DNA of 64,000 bases from an uncultured Bacteroidia bacterium (GTDB lineage Bacteria > Bacteroidota > Bacteroidia > J057 > CALAJH01), in NCBI GenBank assembly GCA_937922655.1, contig CALAJH010000058.1:22703-86702 (forward strand). The letters run 5' to 3'. The first letter of the stretch is position 1. Every line of letters begins with the position of its first letter. A program made the position numbers and the translations under genes. The notes under the pieces were generated by a model, which worked only from the letters and a program-made list of their open reading frames with translations, was not told the DNA's origin and did no database searches. Shown here piece after piece: positions 53,786 through 62,124 of this stretch.

Positions 53786-54499
53786 TTGAAACTGCTAGCC
53801 ACAACGCCGATTTTTGCCACGGGGGCCGGCGGGCGTGAACGCAACGAGGACGCCGTCCGTGTCGGGGACGGGGTGATGGTCGTTTGCGACGGGGTAGGCG
53901 GCGGTCCCGCCGGCGACCTTGCTTCCTCGACGACGGCGGATTTCTTGTATTCGGCGCTTGACGCGCTAAGCGCCCTCCCCGACAACAACGAGCTCGATGC
54001 GTTTACGCGGCAAATTCGCGCATTCGTCACGCGAACCCTTGTGGAACACCCTGAACAGGCCGGCATGGCAACGACCGCTGCCTTTTCCCTCGTCCGAAAC
54101 GAACAGCTTTTAATCGGTTGGTGCGGCGACAGCCGCGCGTATGTCATCCGCGACGGTCGGGCGGCGTTCAAAACCACCGACCACAACATGGCGACGGCGC
54201 TTATCGAATTCGGTAGTTTGACCGAAGAGCAGGCCCGCCACGACCCTCGGCGAAACGCCCTCTTGCGGGCCGTGGTTTATTCCCTTCCGCCCTTCATTGC
54301 CTTCGACTACCATAAAACGTCGGTGTTGCCGGGAGACGTGGTCGTGCTTGCCACCGACGGGGCCTATTGCCATTTTTCCGACGCACAATGGGTGAAAATA
54401 TGGACCGAAAATTCGCTCGAAGAAGCGGCGGAAATCGTCAAAAGTCAAGCTTTAAACGCCAACGACGACAATTACACGTTTTGCGCCGTCAAGCTGTGA
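53786..54499 (+). CDS. PP2C-family serine/threonine phosphatase
   Basis: A 237-residue cytosolic phosphatase of the PPM/Stp1 type that reverses serine/threonine kinase phosphorylation. Metal-binding motifs: RNEDAVRV, VVCDGVGGGPAGDLASS, ATTAAFSLV, IGWCGDSRAYVIRDG, VLATDGAYCHF and NDDNYTFCAVKL. No partner Hanks kinase gene is adjacent. The start is inferred as TTG 53786 since a -7 box lies at 53762; an ATG at 53735 lies upstream of that box. Its stop overlaps the GTG of the next gene (GTGA), so DUF5683 is coupled. Confidence 0.9.
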   Translation: MKLLATTPIFATGAGGRERNEDAVRVGDGVMVVCDGVGGGPAGDLASSTTADFLYSALDALSALPDNNELDAFTRQIRAFVTRTLVEHPEQAGMATTAAFSLVRNEQLLIGWCGDSRAYVIRDGRAAFKTTDHNMATALIEFGSLTEEQARHDPRRNALLRAVVYSLPPFIAFDYHKTSVLPGDVVVLATDGAYCHFSDAQWVKIWTENSLEEAAEIVKSQALNANDDNYTFCAVKL

Positions 54500-55104
54500 G
54501 GTGGGGTTTGATATTGGCGCCGTTGTTTTTGGGAGTCAAACTTTGGGCGCAAACGGACGTGGTCATCGAGGGCGACAGCGTCCGTCGTTTGTCCGTCGTT
54601 GAAAATCGGGGGAATTGGGCCAAGCCCTTGGTCTCGAAAAAATTCCGGGATTCGCCGTGGCCCATACCCCAAGCGGCCGTTCGGCTGAGTCTTCTTTGTC
54701 CGGGCATGGGGCAAATTTACAACCGTTCGTACTGGAAAGCCCCGATTGTTTACGCCGCCCTCGGTACCGCCGCGTTTTTCGTCGTTCAAAACCACATCGA
54801 GTATCGGCGTTACCAAAACGCCTACCGCATCCGCACCGACGGCGACCCAACGACCATAGACCCTTTCGTTGGACGCTACGCCGACAATTCCTTGCGCGCA
54901 ATTCGGGATTTTTACCGCCGCAACCGCGATTTCGCCATTATTTTGGGGGCGTTGGGATACACGCTGACGGCGGTCGAGGCCTACGTCGACGCCCACCTCA
55001 AACATTTCAAAATCACCGACGAACTGAGCGTTCGTCCTTCTCCGATGTTCTTTGCGGGAGCCCGCCCCGCACTCGGCGCCTCGTTTTTTCTTAAAATTCG
55101 ATGA
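54496..55104 (+). CDS. DUF5683-family membrane protein
   Basis: A 202-residue exported or membrane protein. A hydrophobic N-terminus (GLILAPLFLGVKLWAQ) acts as signal or anchor; then PQAAVRLSLLCPGMGQIYNR, a SYWKAPIVYAALGTAAFFVV transmembrane segment, YRRYQNAYRIRTDG and DFAIILGALGYTLTAVEAYV, DAHLKHF, the hallmark order of DUF5683 in Bacteroidota. Function is unknown. GTG 54496 overlaps the phosphatase stop by 4 bases. Confidence 0.88.
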   Translation: MRWGLILAPLFLGVKLWAQTDVVIEGDSVRRLSVVENRGNWAKPLVSKKFRDSPWPIPQAAVRLSLLCPGMGQIYNRSYWKAPIVYAALGTAAFFVVQNHIEYRRYQNAYRIRTDGDPTTIDPFVGRYADNSLRAIRDFYRRNRDFAIILGALGYTLTAVEAYVDAHLKHFKITDELSVRPSPMFFAGARPALGASFFLKIR

Positions 55105-55220
55105 GATTATATGATGCCATAGACAATTGTATGATACTTACATAAAAAAATCTTAATTTTCGGGCCCAACAACGCTTATCATACCACAAAAATCGCTTAT
55201 TTTGTATTGCAATACATGAG

Positions 55221-55634
55221 TTGGGAAGGATTGTCGCAATAGACTTTGGAGAAAAGCGTACGGGCTTGGCTTGGACGGACACGGAGGGAAAAATCGCTTT
55301 TCCGTTGGAGGGGATTCCGACGAGCGACGTTATGACGCGCTTGGGGCAAATCTGTGCCGAAGAGCCTGTTTCGGGATTCGTTTTAGGGCTTCCGAAGCGC
55401 TTGGACGGGCGAAAGACGCACGCCACCGAAGGCGCCGAACGCTTGGCCAAGCTTATCGCCCGAACTTTTCCCGACAAGTTTGTCGCCATGGCCGACGAAC
55501 GTTTTAGTTCGTGCGTCGCCCAACAAGCCTTATTTGACGGCGGAGCCTCGCGTACCAAGCGGCGGGACAAGCATCTGCTCGACTCGCTATCGGCCACCGT
55601 TATCCTTCAAGATTATCTTTTGCAAACAAAATGA
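55221..55634 (+). CDS. ruvX: Putative Holliday junction resolvase RuvX (YqgF)
   Basis: A 137-residue RNase H-fold nuclease of the YqgF/RuvX family, involved in rRNA processing and possibly recombination intermediates. Catalytic acidic residues lie in VAIDFGEKRTGLAW, MADERFSS and RRDKHLLDSLSATVILQDYL; VLGLPKRLDG is also conserved. The only start fitting the conserved N-terminus is TTG 55221. A perfect 14-bp palindrome (55203-55216) ends 4 bases before it. The stop overlaps the ATG of the zinc-ribbon fragment (ATGA). Confidence 0.93.
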   Translation: MGRIVAIDFGEKRTGLAWTDTEGKIAFPLEGIPTSDVMTRLGQICAEEPVSGFVLGLPKRLDGRKTHATEGAERLAKLIARTFPDKFVAMADERFSSCVAQQALFDGGASRTKRRDKHLLDSLSATVILQDYLLQTK

Positions 55635-55768
55635 AGCCCAACACTTGTCCGGCGTGCGGTAGCGATAAGGTTGTGAAAAACGGGGTCAAACCCGACGGAA
55701 AACAAAACCATTTATGCAAAGATTGCCGCAGACAATTCATCATCCGCGAAAAAAAACCGAAAGAGTAA
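55631..55768 (+). CDS. IS1 InsA-type zinc-ribbon mini-protein, probable transposase fragment
   Basis: A 45-residue open frame too short for usual gene lists. It carries CPAC at residues 6-9, KNGVKPDGKQNHLCKDCRRQ and a final basic tail: the N-terminal zinc ribbon of IS1-family transposases (InsA-like CxxC...CxxC...QF). Nothing of the DDE catalytic half or terminal repeats was found near it, so it is most likely a remnant or a domesticated zinc ribbon. It is locked to ruvX (ATGA overlap) and its 3' part overlaps the start of the Omp28-like gene in another frame. Confidence 0.7.
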   Translation: MKPNTCPACGSDKVVKNGVKPDGKQNHLCKDCRRQFIIREKKPKE

Positions 55769-57717
55769 TTTTTCGGATATTTTTTGCGGCTTACAACCTT
55801 TTTTCAAGTTTGCTTTGGGCGCAAAGCGATTATTTGCACGAGGATTTTGAGGGGGATTTTCCATCGAACTGGAGCGTACAACCGAATTTGGCCGCGGCGG
55901 GGTTTGAGGGATGGGTACACCGGCCGGCGCGTCAAGTCGCCTCGGCGTATTTTCCCGTAACGGGCAACTCAAAAATCGTCGCCCTCAACGACGACGCTTG
56001 CGGACAGTCGGGCTGCGCGTTTTCCGACGCCCGACTGGTCTCTCCCGACGTTGCCTTGCCCGCCGGCAAACCGGCTTATTTGCTCTTCGACGTTTTTTAT
56101 CGCGCCGGCGAATACGCAACGGCCCGTGAAAAAGCCGACGTACTCGTTTCGGTCAATGGCGGAACGTTCGTGGCGTTGGAGGGTTTTTCCGAACTTTCGG
56201 GAAAAAACGCGTGGCGCACCCTTCGCGCCAACCTTTCGGGCTATGCGGGCAACACGGTAAAAATCATGTTTCGGTATTCGGACGGGGGCGGCTGGGCCGA
56301 CGGCGTCGCCTTCGACAATGTGCGCATTTACACCCCGCCGCCCTACGACCTCGAATTTTTCTTTTTCAACCTTGAAGAGGAGGAATATTTGGCGACGGGG
56401 AGCTACCGCATCGCCGGCGGCGTGGTGAACAAAGGTACACAGACCGTCGGCGGATTCATTGTCCGCTGGAAGGTCAACGGCGACGATTTTCGCGTCGCGG
56501 AACCGGCGGGGCTTTCCCTTGCGCCCTTCGACACCGTTTATTGGCAACATCCGGAAACGCTGGCGCTTTCGGCGGCGGGTCGTTACGTTGTGCGGGCCGA
56601 AGCGTTTATCGACGGGGTGGAGGATCCGACGCCCGACGACAACGCCGTCGAAAAAACGCTTTTCGCCCTCGACTCTTTGCCCTACAAAACGGCGCTCATG
56701 GAAATGTTTACGTCCAATACGTGCGGATTGTGTCCGTTTGCGCACTTTTGGGCGGATACGCTGTCGAAATACTATCCATCGGCCATCGTGGTACAACATC
56801 ATTTGGAGGCTTCGGGGCCGAGCGCGTTGGACGTTGCCGAATCGCGCGAGACGTATTTCGGCCTCAACCAATCGCTCTTGCCGTCGTTTGTTTTCAACCG
56901 CACGCGATTGCCGTTGCAATCGACGGTCGATCCACAAAGCGAATCGGCAAGTTTGGACGCTTCCTTATGGGAGGAGGCTTTGGTTTACACGCTTGGGCGC
57001 CCGTCGCCGTTGTCGGTGGGATTTTCGGTCGCCGATTACGATTCGTCGAGCGGGAAGTATTTTTTGGAGGTGGAAAGTCGGGCGTTCGCCCCGGTGGGTT
57101 CGCCTTTGCGGCTCAACGTTTTGGTCGTCGAAGACAAGGTGCGGGGTCAAGGTCCGGAATACGACCAAGCCAACGCCCTCAACGACAACGCCGCCTTTTC
57201 CCCGTTTTATCAAAAAGGCAACCCGATTCGCAATTACGAACATCGGCACGTGTTGCGAGCGACGCTGGGCGGGCCGTGGGGGACGCGGGTCGCGGATTCC
57301 GTTGTTGCGGGTCAAAGGCTGAGGCAAAGTTTTGAATATACGCCCGCTTCGGGAGTAAGGCGCGAAAATTTGAGCTTTGTAGCCGTGGTGCAGGAGTACG
57401 ACGAGGCGGACGTTTTTCGACGCAGGGTTTTCAACGCGCGCTTGGCCCGCGTCGTCGGCGACAGCCTGATTACAAGCCGCGCCTTGCCCACGCTTTCGGT
57501 GCGCGTCTACCCCAATCCATTCAAGGAAGGAATTTTTGTGGAAAGCGTCGCGCCGATTGCACGGGTGGTCGTTTACGGCATGGACGGGCGTATCGCCGCC
57601 GTTCCACGGCTTGAAAACGGAGGTTTGGATTTGTCGGGCCTTGCAACGGGAATCTATACTCTTGAAATTTTGACCGAAAACGAAGGAGTGTTTCGTTCTC
57701 GAATCGTCAAACGATAA
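55714..57717 (+). CDS. Omp28-related secreted protein with T9SS sorting domain
   Basis: A 667-residue exported protein. Signal region (VIFRIFFAAYNLFSSLLWAQ) is preceded by a 17-residue basic stretch encoded inside the zinc-ribbon fragment. Residues about 40-205 form a choice-of-anchor/MAM-like beta-sandwich (EDFEGDFPSNWSV ... WADGVAFDNVRIYTP); about 210-315 a CARDB-like module; about 320-570 an Omp28/thioredoxin-like domain with the redox pair in SNTCGLCPFAHFW. The last 80 residues (LSVRVYPNPFKEGIFVESV ... LATGIYTLEI) are a type A T9SS signal. The only available start is ATG 55714. Confidence 0.9.
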   Translation: MQRLPQTIHHPRKKTERVIFRIFFAAYNLFSSLLWAQSDYLHEDFEGDFPSNWSVQPNLAAAGFEGWVHRPARQVASAYFPVTGNSKIVALNDDACGQSGCAFSDARLVSPDVALPAGKPAYLLFDVFYRAGEYATAREKADVLVSVNGGTFVALEGFSELSGKNAWRTLRANLSGYAGNTVKIMFRYSDGGGWADGVAFDNVRIYTPPPYDLEFFFFNLEEEEYLATGSYRIAGGVVNKGTQTVGGFIVRWKVNGDDFRVAEPAGLSLAPFDTVYWQHPETLALSAAGRYVVRAEAFIDGVEDPTPDDNAVEKTLFALDSLPYKTALMEMFTSNTCGLCPFAHFWADTLSKYYPSAIVVQHHLEASGPSALDVAESRETYFGLNQSLLPSFVFNRTRLPLQSTVDPQSESASLDASLWEEALVYTLGRPSPLSVGFSVADYDSSSGKYFLEVESRAFAPVGSPLRLNVLVVEDKVRGQGPEYDQANALNDNAAFSPFYQKGNPIRNYEHRHVLRATLGGPWGTRVADSVVAGQRLRQSFEYTPASGVRRENLSFVAVVQEYDEADVFRRRVFNARLARVVGDSLITSRALPTLSVRVYPNPFKEGIFVESVAPIARVVVYGMDGRIAAVPRLENGGLDLSGLATGIYTLEILTENEGVFRSRIVKR

Positions 57718-57747
57718 TTAAAAAAACGATTAAAAACCGTCGCGGAT

Positions 57748-57778
57748 TTTGCGTTGAAAAGAAAAGCCCGTAATTTTG
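57748..57778 (+). promoter_or_regulatory. Complete promoter of the initiator tRNA
   Basis: TTTG (57748-57751), 19-base spacer, TAATTTTG (57771-57778): an exact Bacteroidota -33/-7 consensus pair. The tRNA begins 14 bases downstream. Confidence 0.75.
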
Positions 57779-57791
57779 CGTCCCAATTGAT

Positions 57792-57863
<72 letters not shown>

Positions 57864-57903
57864 CAAAGACAAAGACCGTACGTACGGCGGCTTGGCCAAC
57901 TTT

Positions 57904-57960
57904 GCCCGCTTTTCTTATTCTCGAAATAAGAAGAATAAGGCAAGCGGGCCTTTGATTTTT
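57904..57960 (+). terminator. Intrinsic terminator after tRNA-fMet
   Basis: GCCCGCTT/AAGCGGGC outer stem, CTTATTCT/AGAATAAG inner stem with a 2-base internal loop, followed by CTTTGATTTTT. A second AATAAG permits an alternative inner pairing. Confidence 0.7.
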
Positions 57961-58049
57961 GAATGATATTTTCAATGCGTTTGCGTCGGGTTTCCACCTG
58001 TTAACGGTTACGTCTTTTTTAACCGCCACGTTTTCATCCATCACAAACC

Positions 58050-58955
58050 ATGCGCAAAAAACCCGTTTCCCTGCCCCGCAACCCTTTCGACTACATCATC
58101 AAAAAAGGCTTTACGCTGTACGGCAAACCGTTTTTGGAGTCGGCGGTCAACGAGCGGATTGTTCGCATAGAGGTGGTCGAAGAGAGCCATCATCGCTTGG
58201 AAATACTTCGAGGCGCCTCGGATTTGCGTGTCAAGGTGTGGACGGAGTCGGGTAAAAAGTACGCGATTCAGCTGGACTTCCAGAAAGCGTACTTTTCGGG
58301 TATCGGCGAACGCTTTGCCAAATACCTTCTGTCGGAAAAACAAGAAACGGGCGTATTTCCATTGCAGATATTGGTTTGTATCGAGGATTTTGCGCACCGT
58401 TTTGAGAACGGCGCGCAAGTCGGCAACCCGGGCGAAGCTCCGAAAATGGTGGTGTTTTTTCGCGCAGTGAACTTGTCGTCGGTTCCCGCCGAATGGTTCG
58501 TCGTCGAAAACAACGTGGTGGCCATCGGCATGGGGTTGCTGTGCGACCGCTCGGGCATAGGCGACGAGGCTCTTTTTGCGATGTACGACCGGGCGTTGAA
58601 GTCCATGGCAGGCGCACCCAACGAACAAACCAACATGGACTTGGGAGGTTTTTTGATATCTTTGCAACTATCCTTGGACTTGGGCCGTATAGACCGTACT
58701 TTATTCCGAAGATATATGGACGCTACGTATCGTGACCACGGACGCGAAGTGGTACACAACCTCATTTTCAACAATCCCGAAATTTACGAGCTGTTTAAGC
58801 CCGACTTGGACAGCCGATTCAAAGCGGGAAAACGCGAAGGAAAACGCGAAGGAAAAATAGAAACCGCTCGCAGCTTTTACCGTTTGGGTATTTCGGCCGA
58901 ACAAATATTTCAGGCAACGGGGCTGCGTCCCGAAGAATACCTAACCGACGACTAA
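58050..58955 (+). CDS. Rpn-family (PD-(D/E)XK) nuclease / transposase-associated protein
   Basis: A 301-residue protein of the Rpn/PDDEXK_2 group. N-terminal FDYIIKKGFTLYGKPFLESA, then the nuclease core LRGASDLRVKVWTESGKKYA and IQLDFQKAYFSGIGERFAKY where Asp and the Q-x-D-F-Q strand would supply the catalytic acid set. The C-terminus (KREGKREGKIETARSFYRLG, ISAEQIFQATGLRPEEYL) is the standard charged coil and helix pair of this family. Rpn proteins promote RecA-independent recombination and occur in multiple copies beside mobile DNA. It directly follows the initiator tRNA. Confidence 0.82.
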   Translation: MRKKPVSLPRNPFDYIIKKGFTLYGKPFLESAVNERIVRIEVVEESHHRLEILRGASDLRVKVWTESGKKYAIQLDFQKAYFSGIGERFAKYLLSEKQETGVFPLQILVCIEDFAHRFENGAQVGNPGEAPKMVVFFRAVNLSSVPAEWFVVENNVVAIGMGLLCDRSGIGDEALFAMYDRALKSMAGAPNEQTNMDLGGFLISLQLSLDLGRIDRTLFRRYMDATYRDHGREVVHNLIFNNPEIYELFKPDLDSRFKAGKREGKREGKIETARSFYRLGISAEQIFQATGLRPEEYLTDD

Positions 58956-59024
58956 TCGATTTTAATATCGATGGGATTTGCGCATTCATGCGAAAAGCGC
59001 TAATTTAGAGGCGTTAAAGCAGGT

Positions 59025-60320
59025 ATGGAAAAGGAATTGATTAAGGCGGGGGAAGGAGAAAAATTTTCATTTTTTCCGCGACACCACAAAGCGCTCTACG
59101 GACGCTTGGAAAGCAAGCATTCGTCGGTGGAAATAGACGAACAAGACCCGCTCGGCACGCAAATGGTCTTGAACATCGGCCCGCAACATCCGGCCACCCA
59201 CGGCGTGCTTCGGCTCGTTACCCAACTCGACGGAGAACGCATCGCCAAATGCGTCGTCGACGTTGGATATTTGCACAGAGGCATAGAAAAACTGGCCGAA
59301 TACAAGACGTTTCAAGAGTTCATGCCCTATACCGACCGCATGGACTATCTTGCCCCGTATTCGACGAACACCGCGTTTTGTTTGGCGGTGGAAAAAGTGG
59401 CGGGCATCGAGGCGCCGCCGCGTGCACAATACATCCGAACCATCGCTTGTGAACTGGCCCGCATTTCCGCCCACTTGCTTTGGATTGGCACAATGGTCAT
59501 GGACGCCGGCGCCATCTCCATGTTTATGTACGCTTTCCGCGAACGCGAAAACATCTATTCGATTTTTGACAAACTGGCGGGCGTGCGTTTCACCGTCAGC
59601 CACTGTCGCATCGGAGGTATACAGTTCGACATGACCGACGAAGTGGCGGCGATGATAAAAAAATTCTTGGACAACCTCGAAAAAGAACTCGACGGCTGGG
59701 ACAAACTTTTGGCTAAAAATGCAATTTGGCTCAATAGAAACATCGGCGTGGGCGTGGTAGGCAAAGAAGACGCCATCGCCTACGGCTTCACCGGCCCCAA
59801 CCTTCGCGCTTCGGGCGTGGCGCACGACATCCGCGTCGCCGAACCCTACCTTGTCTACAACGAACTCGATTTCGAAATTCCGATTCGCACCGAAGGCGAT
59901 TGCCTCGCCCGGTACTACGTTCGTTTTGAGGAAATGCGTCAAAGCATCAAAATCATTCGTCAATGTTTGCAAAAGATACCCAAGGGTATCATTCGCACCG
60001 ACGACGCCAAAAAATCCTTCCCGTCCAAAAACGAGGTTTACTATTCGATGGAAGGCCTGATTCACGACTTCATGATGACGGACGTGGGCGCTTGTCCGCC
60101 GGCGGGCGTCGAAGCCTATCACGCCATCGAAGCCCCCAAGGGCGAACTTGGCTTCCACATCATCTCCGACGGCACGGGTTCTCCTTGGCGCATGAAAATC
60201 AAATCCCCGTCGTTTTCCAACCTCCAAGTTCTCGAAAAAATGATGGAAGGCGCCATGGTGGCGGACACCGTCGTGCTTATCGGCTCGATTGACCCGGTCA
60301 TGGGCGAGGCCGACAAATAA
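59025..60320 (+). CDS. nuoD: NADH-quinone oxidoreductase subunit D
   Basis: The 49-kDa subunit of complex I (431 residues), on the cytoplasmic face beside the quinone pocket. Signatures: NIGPQHPATHGVLRLVTQLD, DVGYLHRGIEKLAEYKTFQE, DYLAPYSTNTAFCLAVEKVA, EPYLVYNELDFEIPIRTEGD and ending SIDPVMGEADK. The start is ATG 59025. The rest of the nuo operon is absent here: the neighbours are an Rpn nuclease and an ABC permease, so nuoD is separated from nuoA-N, an unusual arrangement. Confidence 0.96.
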   Translation: MEKELIKAGEGEKFSFFPRHHKALYGRLESKHSSVEIDEQDPLGTQMVLNIGPQHPATHGVLRLVTQLDGERIAKCVVDVGYLHRGIEKLAEYKTFQEFMPYTDRMDYLAPYSTNTAFCLAVEKVAGIEAPPRAQYIRTIACELARISAHLLWIGTMVMDAGAISMFMYAFRERENIYSIFDKLAGVRFTVSHCRIGGIQFDMTDEVAAMIKKFLDNLEKELDGWDKLLAKNAIWLNRNIGVGVVGKEDAIAYGFTGPNLRASGVAHDIRVAEPYLVYNELDFEIPIRTEGDCLARYYVRFEEMRQSIKIIRQCLQKIPKGIIRTDDAKKSFPSKNEVYYSMEGLIHDFMMTDVGACPPAGVEAYHAIEAPKGELGFHIISDGTGSPWRMKIKSPSFSNLQVLEKMMEGAMVADTVVLIGSIDPVMGEADK

Positions 60321-60660
60321 AACACGCAATCGTATCCCTTGTTCAAAGGATACGCTCCGTGAAAATTCTTCTTTCCGTCCGCCATCCTTCAAACCGTTTA
60401 CAAAACAAACGGCGCAGATAAGCCCGACGATGCGTCGTAGTCCGAATCTATGCAGAGAACTACGTTCTTTCCATGCGGACAACGGTAAAATCGGGGGCGC
60501 CAACGAACAATTTTTAATTCTCACCCCGCCATTGGCGTTTCAGGGGTTGGGAAGCGATGGATTTTATTCGGCGTCAAATGGGATTGCACCGTCGGATTAA
60601 TAAAATTCAATCAAAACGGGGTAAAAGATTGCGAATTTTGTCGCATCTTTGCATGCCTTT
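60321..60660. other. 340-bp intergenic region after nuoD
   Basis: Contains a hairpin CGTATCC...GGATACG (60331-60354) without a T-run, and near its end CATCTTTG (60644-60651), one mismatch from TAnnTTTG, which probably drives the ABC permease gene. Open frames here are not convincing genes. Confidence 0.45.
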
Positions 60661-61476
60661 ATGAGACCCCACATAGTTATAGACTCAAAGGCGCGTTTGC
60701 GCCTCAATCTCGGCGAGTTGTATCAATACCGGGAACTGGTGTATATTTTGGCGGCGCGGGACGTGCGCGTTCGCTACACCCAAACGGTATTGGGCTTCGC
60801 ATGGAGCGTGTTTCAACCTTTGGCCACGCTCGCCATTTTCACCTTCCTTTTCGGACGGGTGATAAAAATTCAAACCGGCGACATCCCCTATCCGCTTTTC
60901 GCGATGGCGGGCATCACGGCTTGGACCTACTTCACCGCCCTGATTAAAGACACGGGCAACGTCATTATTAATTCTCAGGCGCTCGTGCAAAAAGTCTACT
61001 TTCCACGATTGGTATTGCCGCTTTCAAAGGCGGTTTACGGTTTGGTGGACTTCGGCGTGAGCATGGCCCTGCTGTTCGTGGTGATGTTGGCTTACGGACG
61101 TTGGCCGTCGGCCAACGTCGTATTTTTTCCGGCGTTCGTTTTTTTCAACATACTTTCGGGATTGGCGGTGGGTTTGTGGATAAGCGCATTGACGCTCAGA
61201 CTTCGCGATTTACAACACATCGTTCCCGTAGCCATACAACTTGGTTTGTACCTTACGCCCGTGGCCTACCCGACCAACCTCGTTCCGGTGCAATACCAAA
61301 ATATTTATTACCTGCTCAATCCCGCCGCCGGGGTCATCGAAGGTTATCGGTGGTGTTTGTTCGGCGGCACGCTTTCCCCTTACGCCTTCATTTCCTTTGG
61401 TATAATGGCGGTCATGCTGATTCTAGGGCTTTTTTACTTCAAAAAAGTGGAAACCGAAATAGCCGACATCATCTAG
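60661..61476 (+). CDS. ABC-2 type polysaccharide/teichoic-type exporter permease
   Basis: A 271-residue inner-membrane permease of the Wzm/TagG/KpsM type, which moves lipid-linked or free polysaccharide across the membrane. Features: LYQYRELVYILAARDVRVRY, LGFAWSVFQPLATLAIFTFL, six hydrophobic segments, VIINSQALVQKVYFPRLVLP, NPAAGVIEGYRWCLFGGTLS near the end. ATG 60661 is chosen over 60649. The ATPase partner (Wzt-like) is not next to it, since the following gene is on the other strand. Confidence 0.93.
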   Translation: MRPHIVIDSKARLRLNLGELYQYRELVYILAARDVRVRYTQTVLGFAWSVFQPLATLAIFTFLFGRVIKIQTGDIPYPLFAMAGITAWTYFTALIKDTGNVIINSQALVQKVYFPRLVLPLSKAVYGLVDFGVSMALLFVVMLAYGRWPSANVVFFPAFVFFNILSGLAVGLWISALTLRLRDLQHIVPVAIQLGLYLTPVAYPTNLVPVQYQNIYYLLNPAAGVIEGYRWCLFGGTLSPYAFISFGIMAVMLILGLFYFKKVETEIADII

Positions 61477-61482
61477 AAACGA

Positions 61483-61854
61483 CTATTTTAGGGGGTTGTA
61501 TTTTTCCCCTTCCGGTCCTTTGGCGCCCGACGGGTTCGTTCCCGCAAGCGACAATACATAAGCCGTAACGTCGCGCAATTCTTTGTTGTTCAGTCTTCCT
61601 TTCCACGGTATCATGCCTTTGGAAGGTATGCCGAACTTTGTCGAACGCAACACGTCCTTAAAGCTGCCGCCGTAAAGCCAGTATTCGTCGGTAAGGTTGG
61701 GGCCGACGTTGCCTTCGCCTTTGGCGCCGTGGCAGAGCGCGCAACTGCGTTGGTAGATTTTGGCGCCCGCTTCAAGGTCGGGATCGGGGGAAAAAAGACG
61801 CGTTCCCGCCGCAAAAGACGGCAACAGCGTCAATAAAACGACGTATTTTTTCAT
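61483..61854 (-). CDS. Exported c-type cytochrome
   Basis: A 123-residue periplasmic cytochrome c. Signal peptide MKKYVVLLTLLPSFAAG; heme attachment CALCH (about residue 38) with a downstream Met candidate (GMIPWKGRLNNKELRDVTAY), the usual axial ligand; GEGNVGPNLTDEYWLYGGSF resembles the CcoP C-terminal heme domain of cbb3 oxidases. Likely an electron carrier or a small oxidase subunit. ATG 61854 is chosen for the signal peptide. It converges with the ABC permease, 6 bases apart. Confidence 0.92.
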   Translation of the reverse strand: MKKYVVLLTLLPSFAAGTRLFSPDPDLEAGAKIYQRSCALCHGAKGEGNVGPNLTDEYWLYGGSFKDVLRSTKFGIPSKGMIPWKGRLNNKELRDVTAYVLSLAGTNPSGAKGPEGEKYNPLK

Positions 61855-62124
61855 GGCGACGTCAAACAAGGTTTAGGATATGAAAATTGGGCGCCTCGCC
61901 CTCGTTTCCGTGGGGCGAAGCGAACGCAAAATTCGAAAATTTACGTCAATTTCTTGCGTTGTTTCCAAAGCTTTGGCCTCGAAGGAATTTGCACCAAACA
62001 AGGGCCGTTACCGTCGTGTCCGTATTTCTTGACGGGTTGATGTTTCTTCGGTTTTCGCCGTCTTATGCCGAAAATTATTTTGAACGGCACGTATGTAAAA
62101 GGGTTTTTGTATTTTCGCCGCCCA

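Noticed and set aside
59067..60524. A 485-codon minus-strand frame opposite nuoD
   Set aside because: Same-phase shadow of a well-supported gene; the sequence is not like any known family.
60289..60600. Possible 103-residue protein after nuoD
   Set aside because: Overlaps the nuoD end, lacks a -7 box and shows no domain or typical codon pattern.
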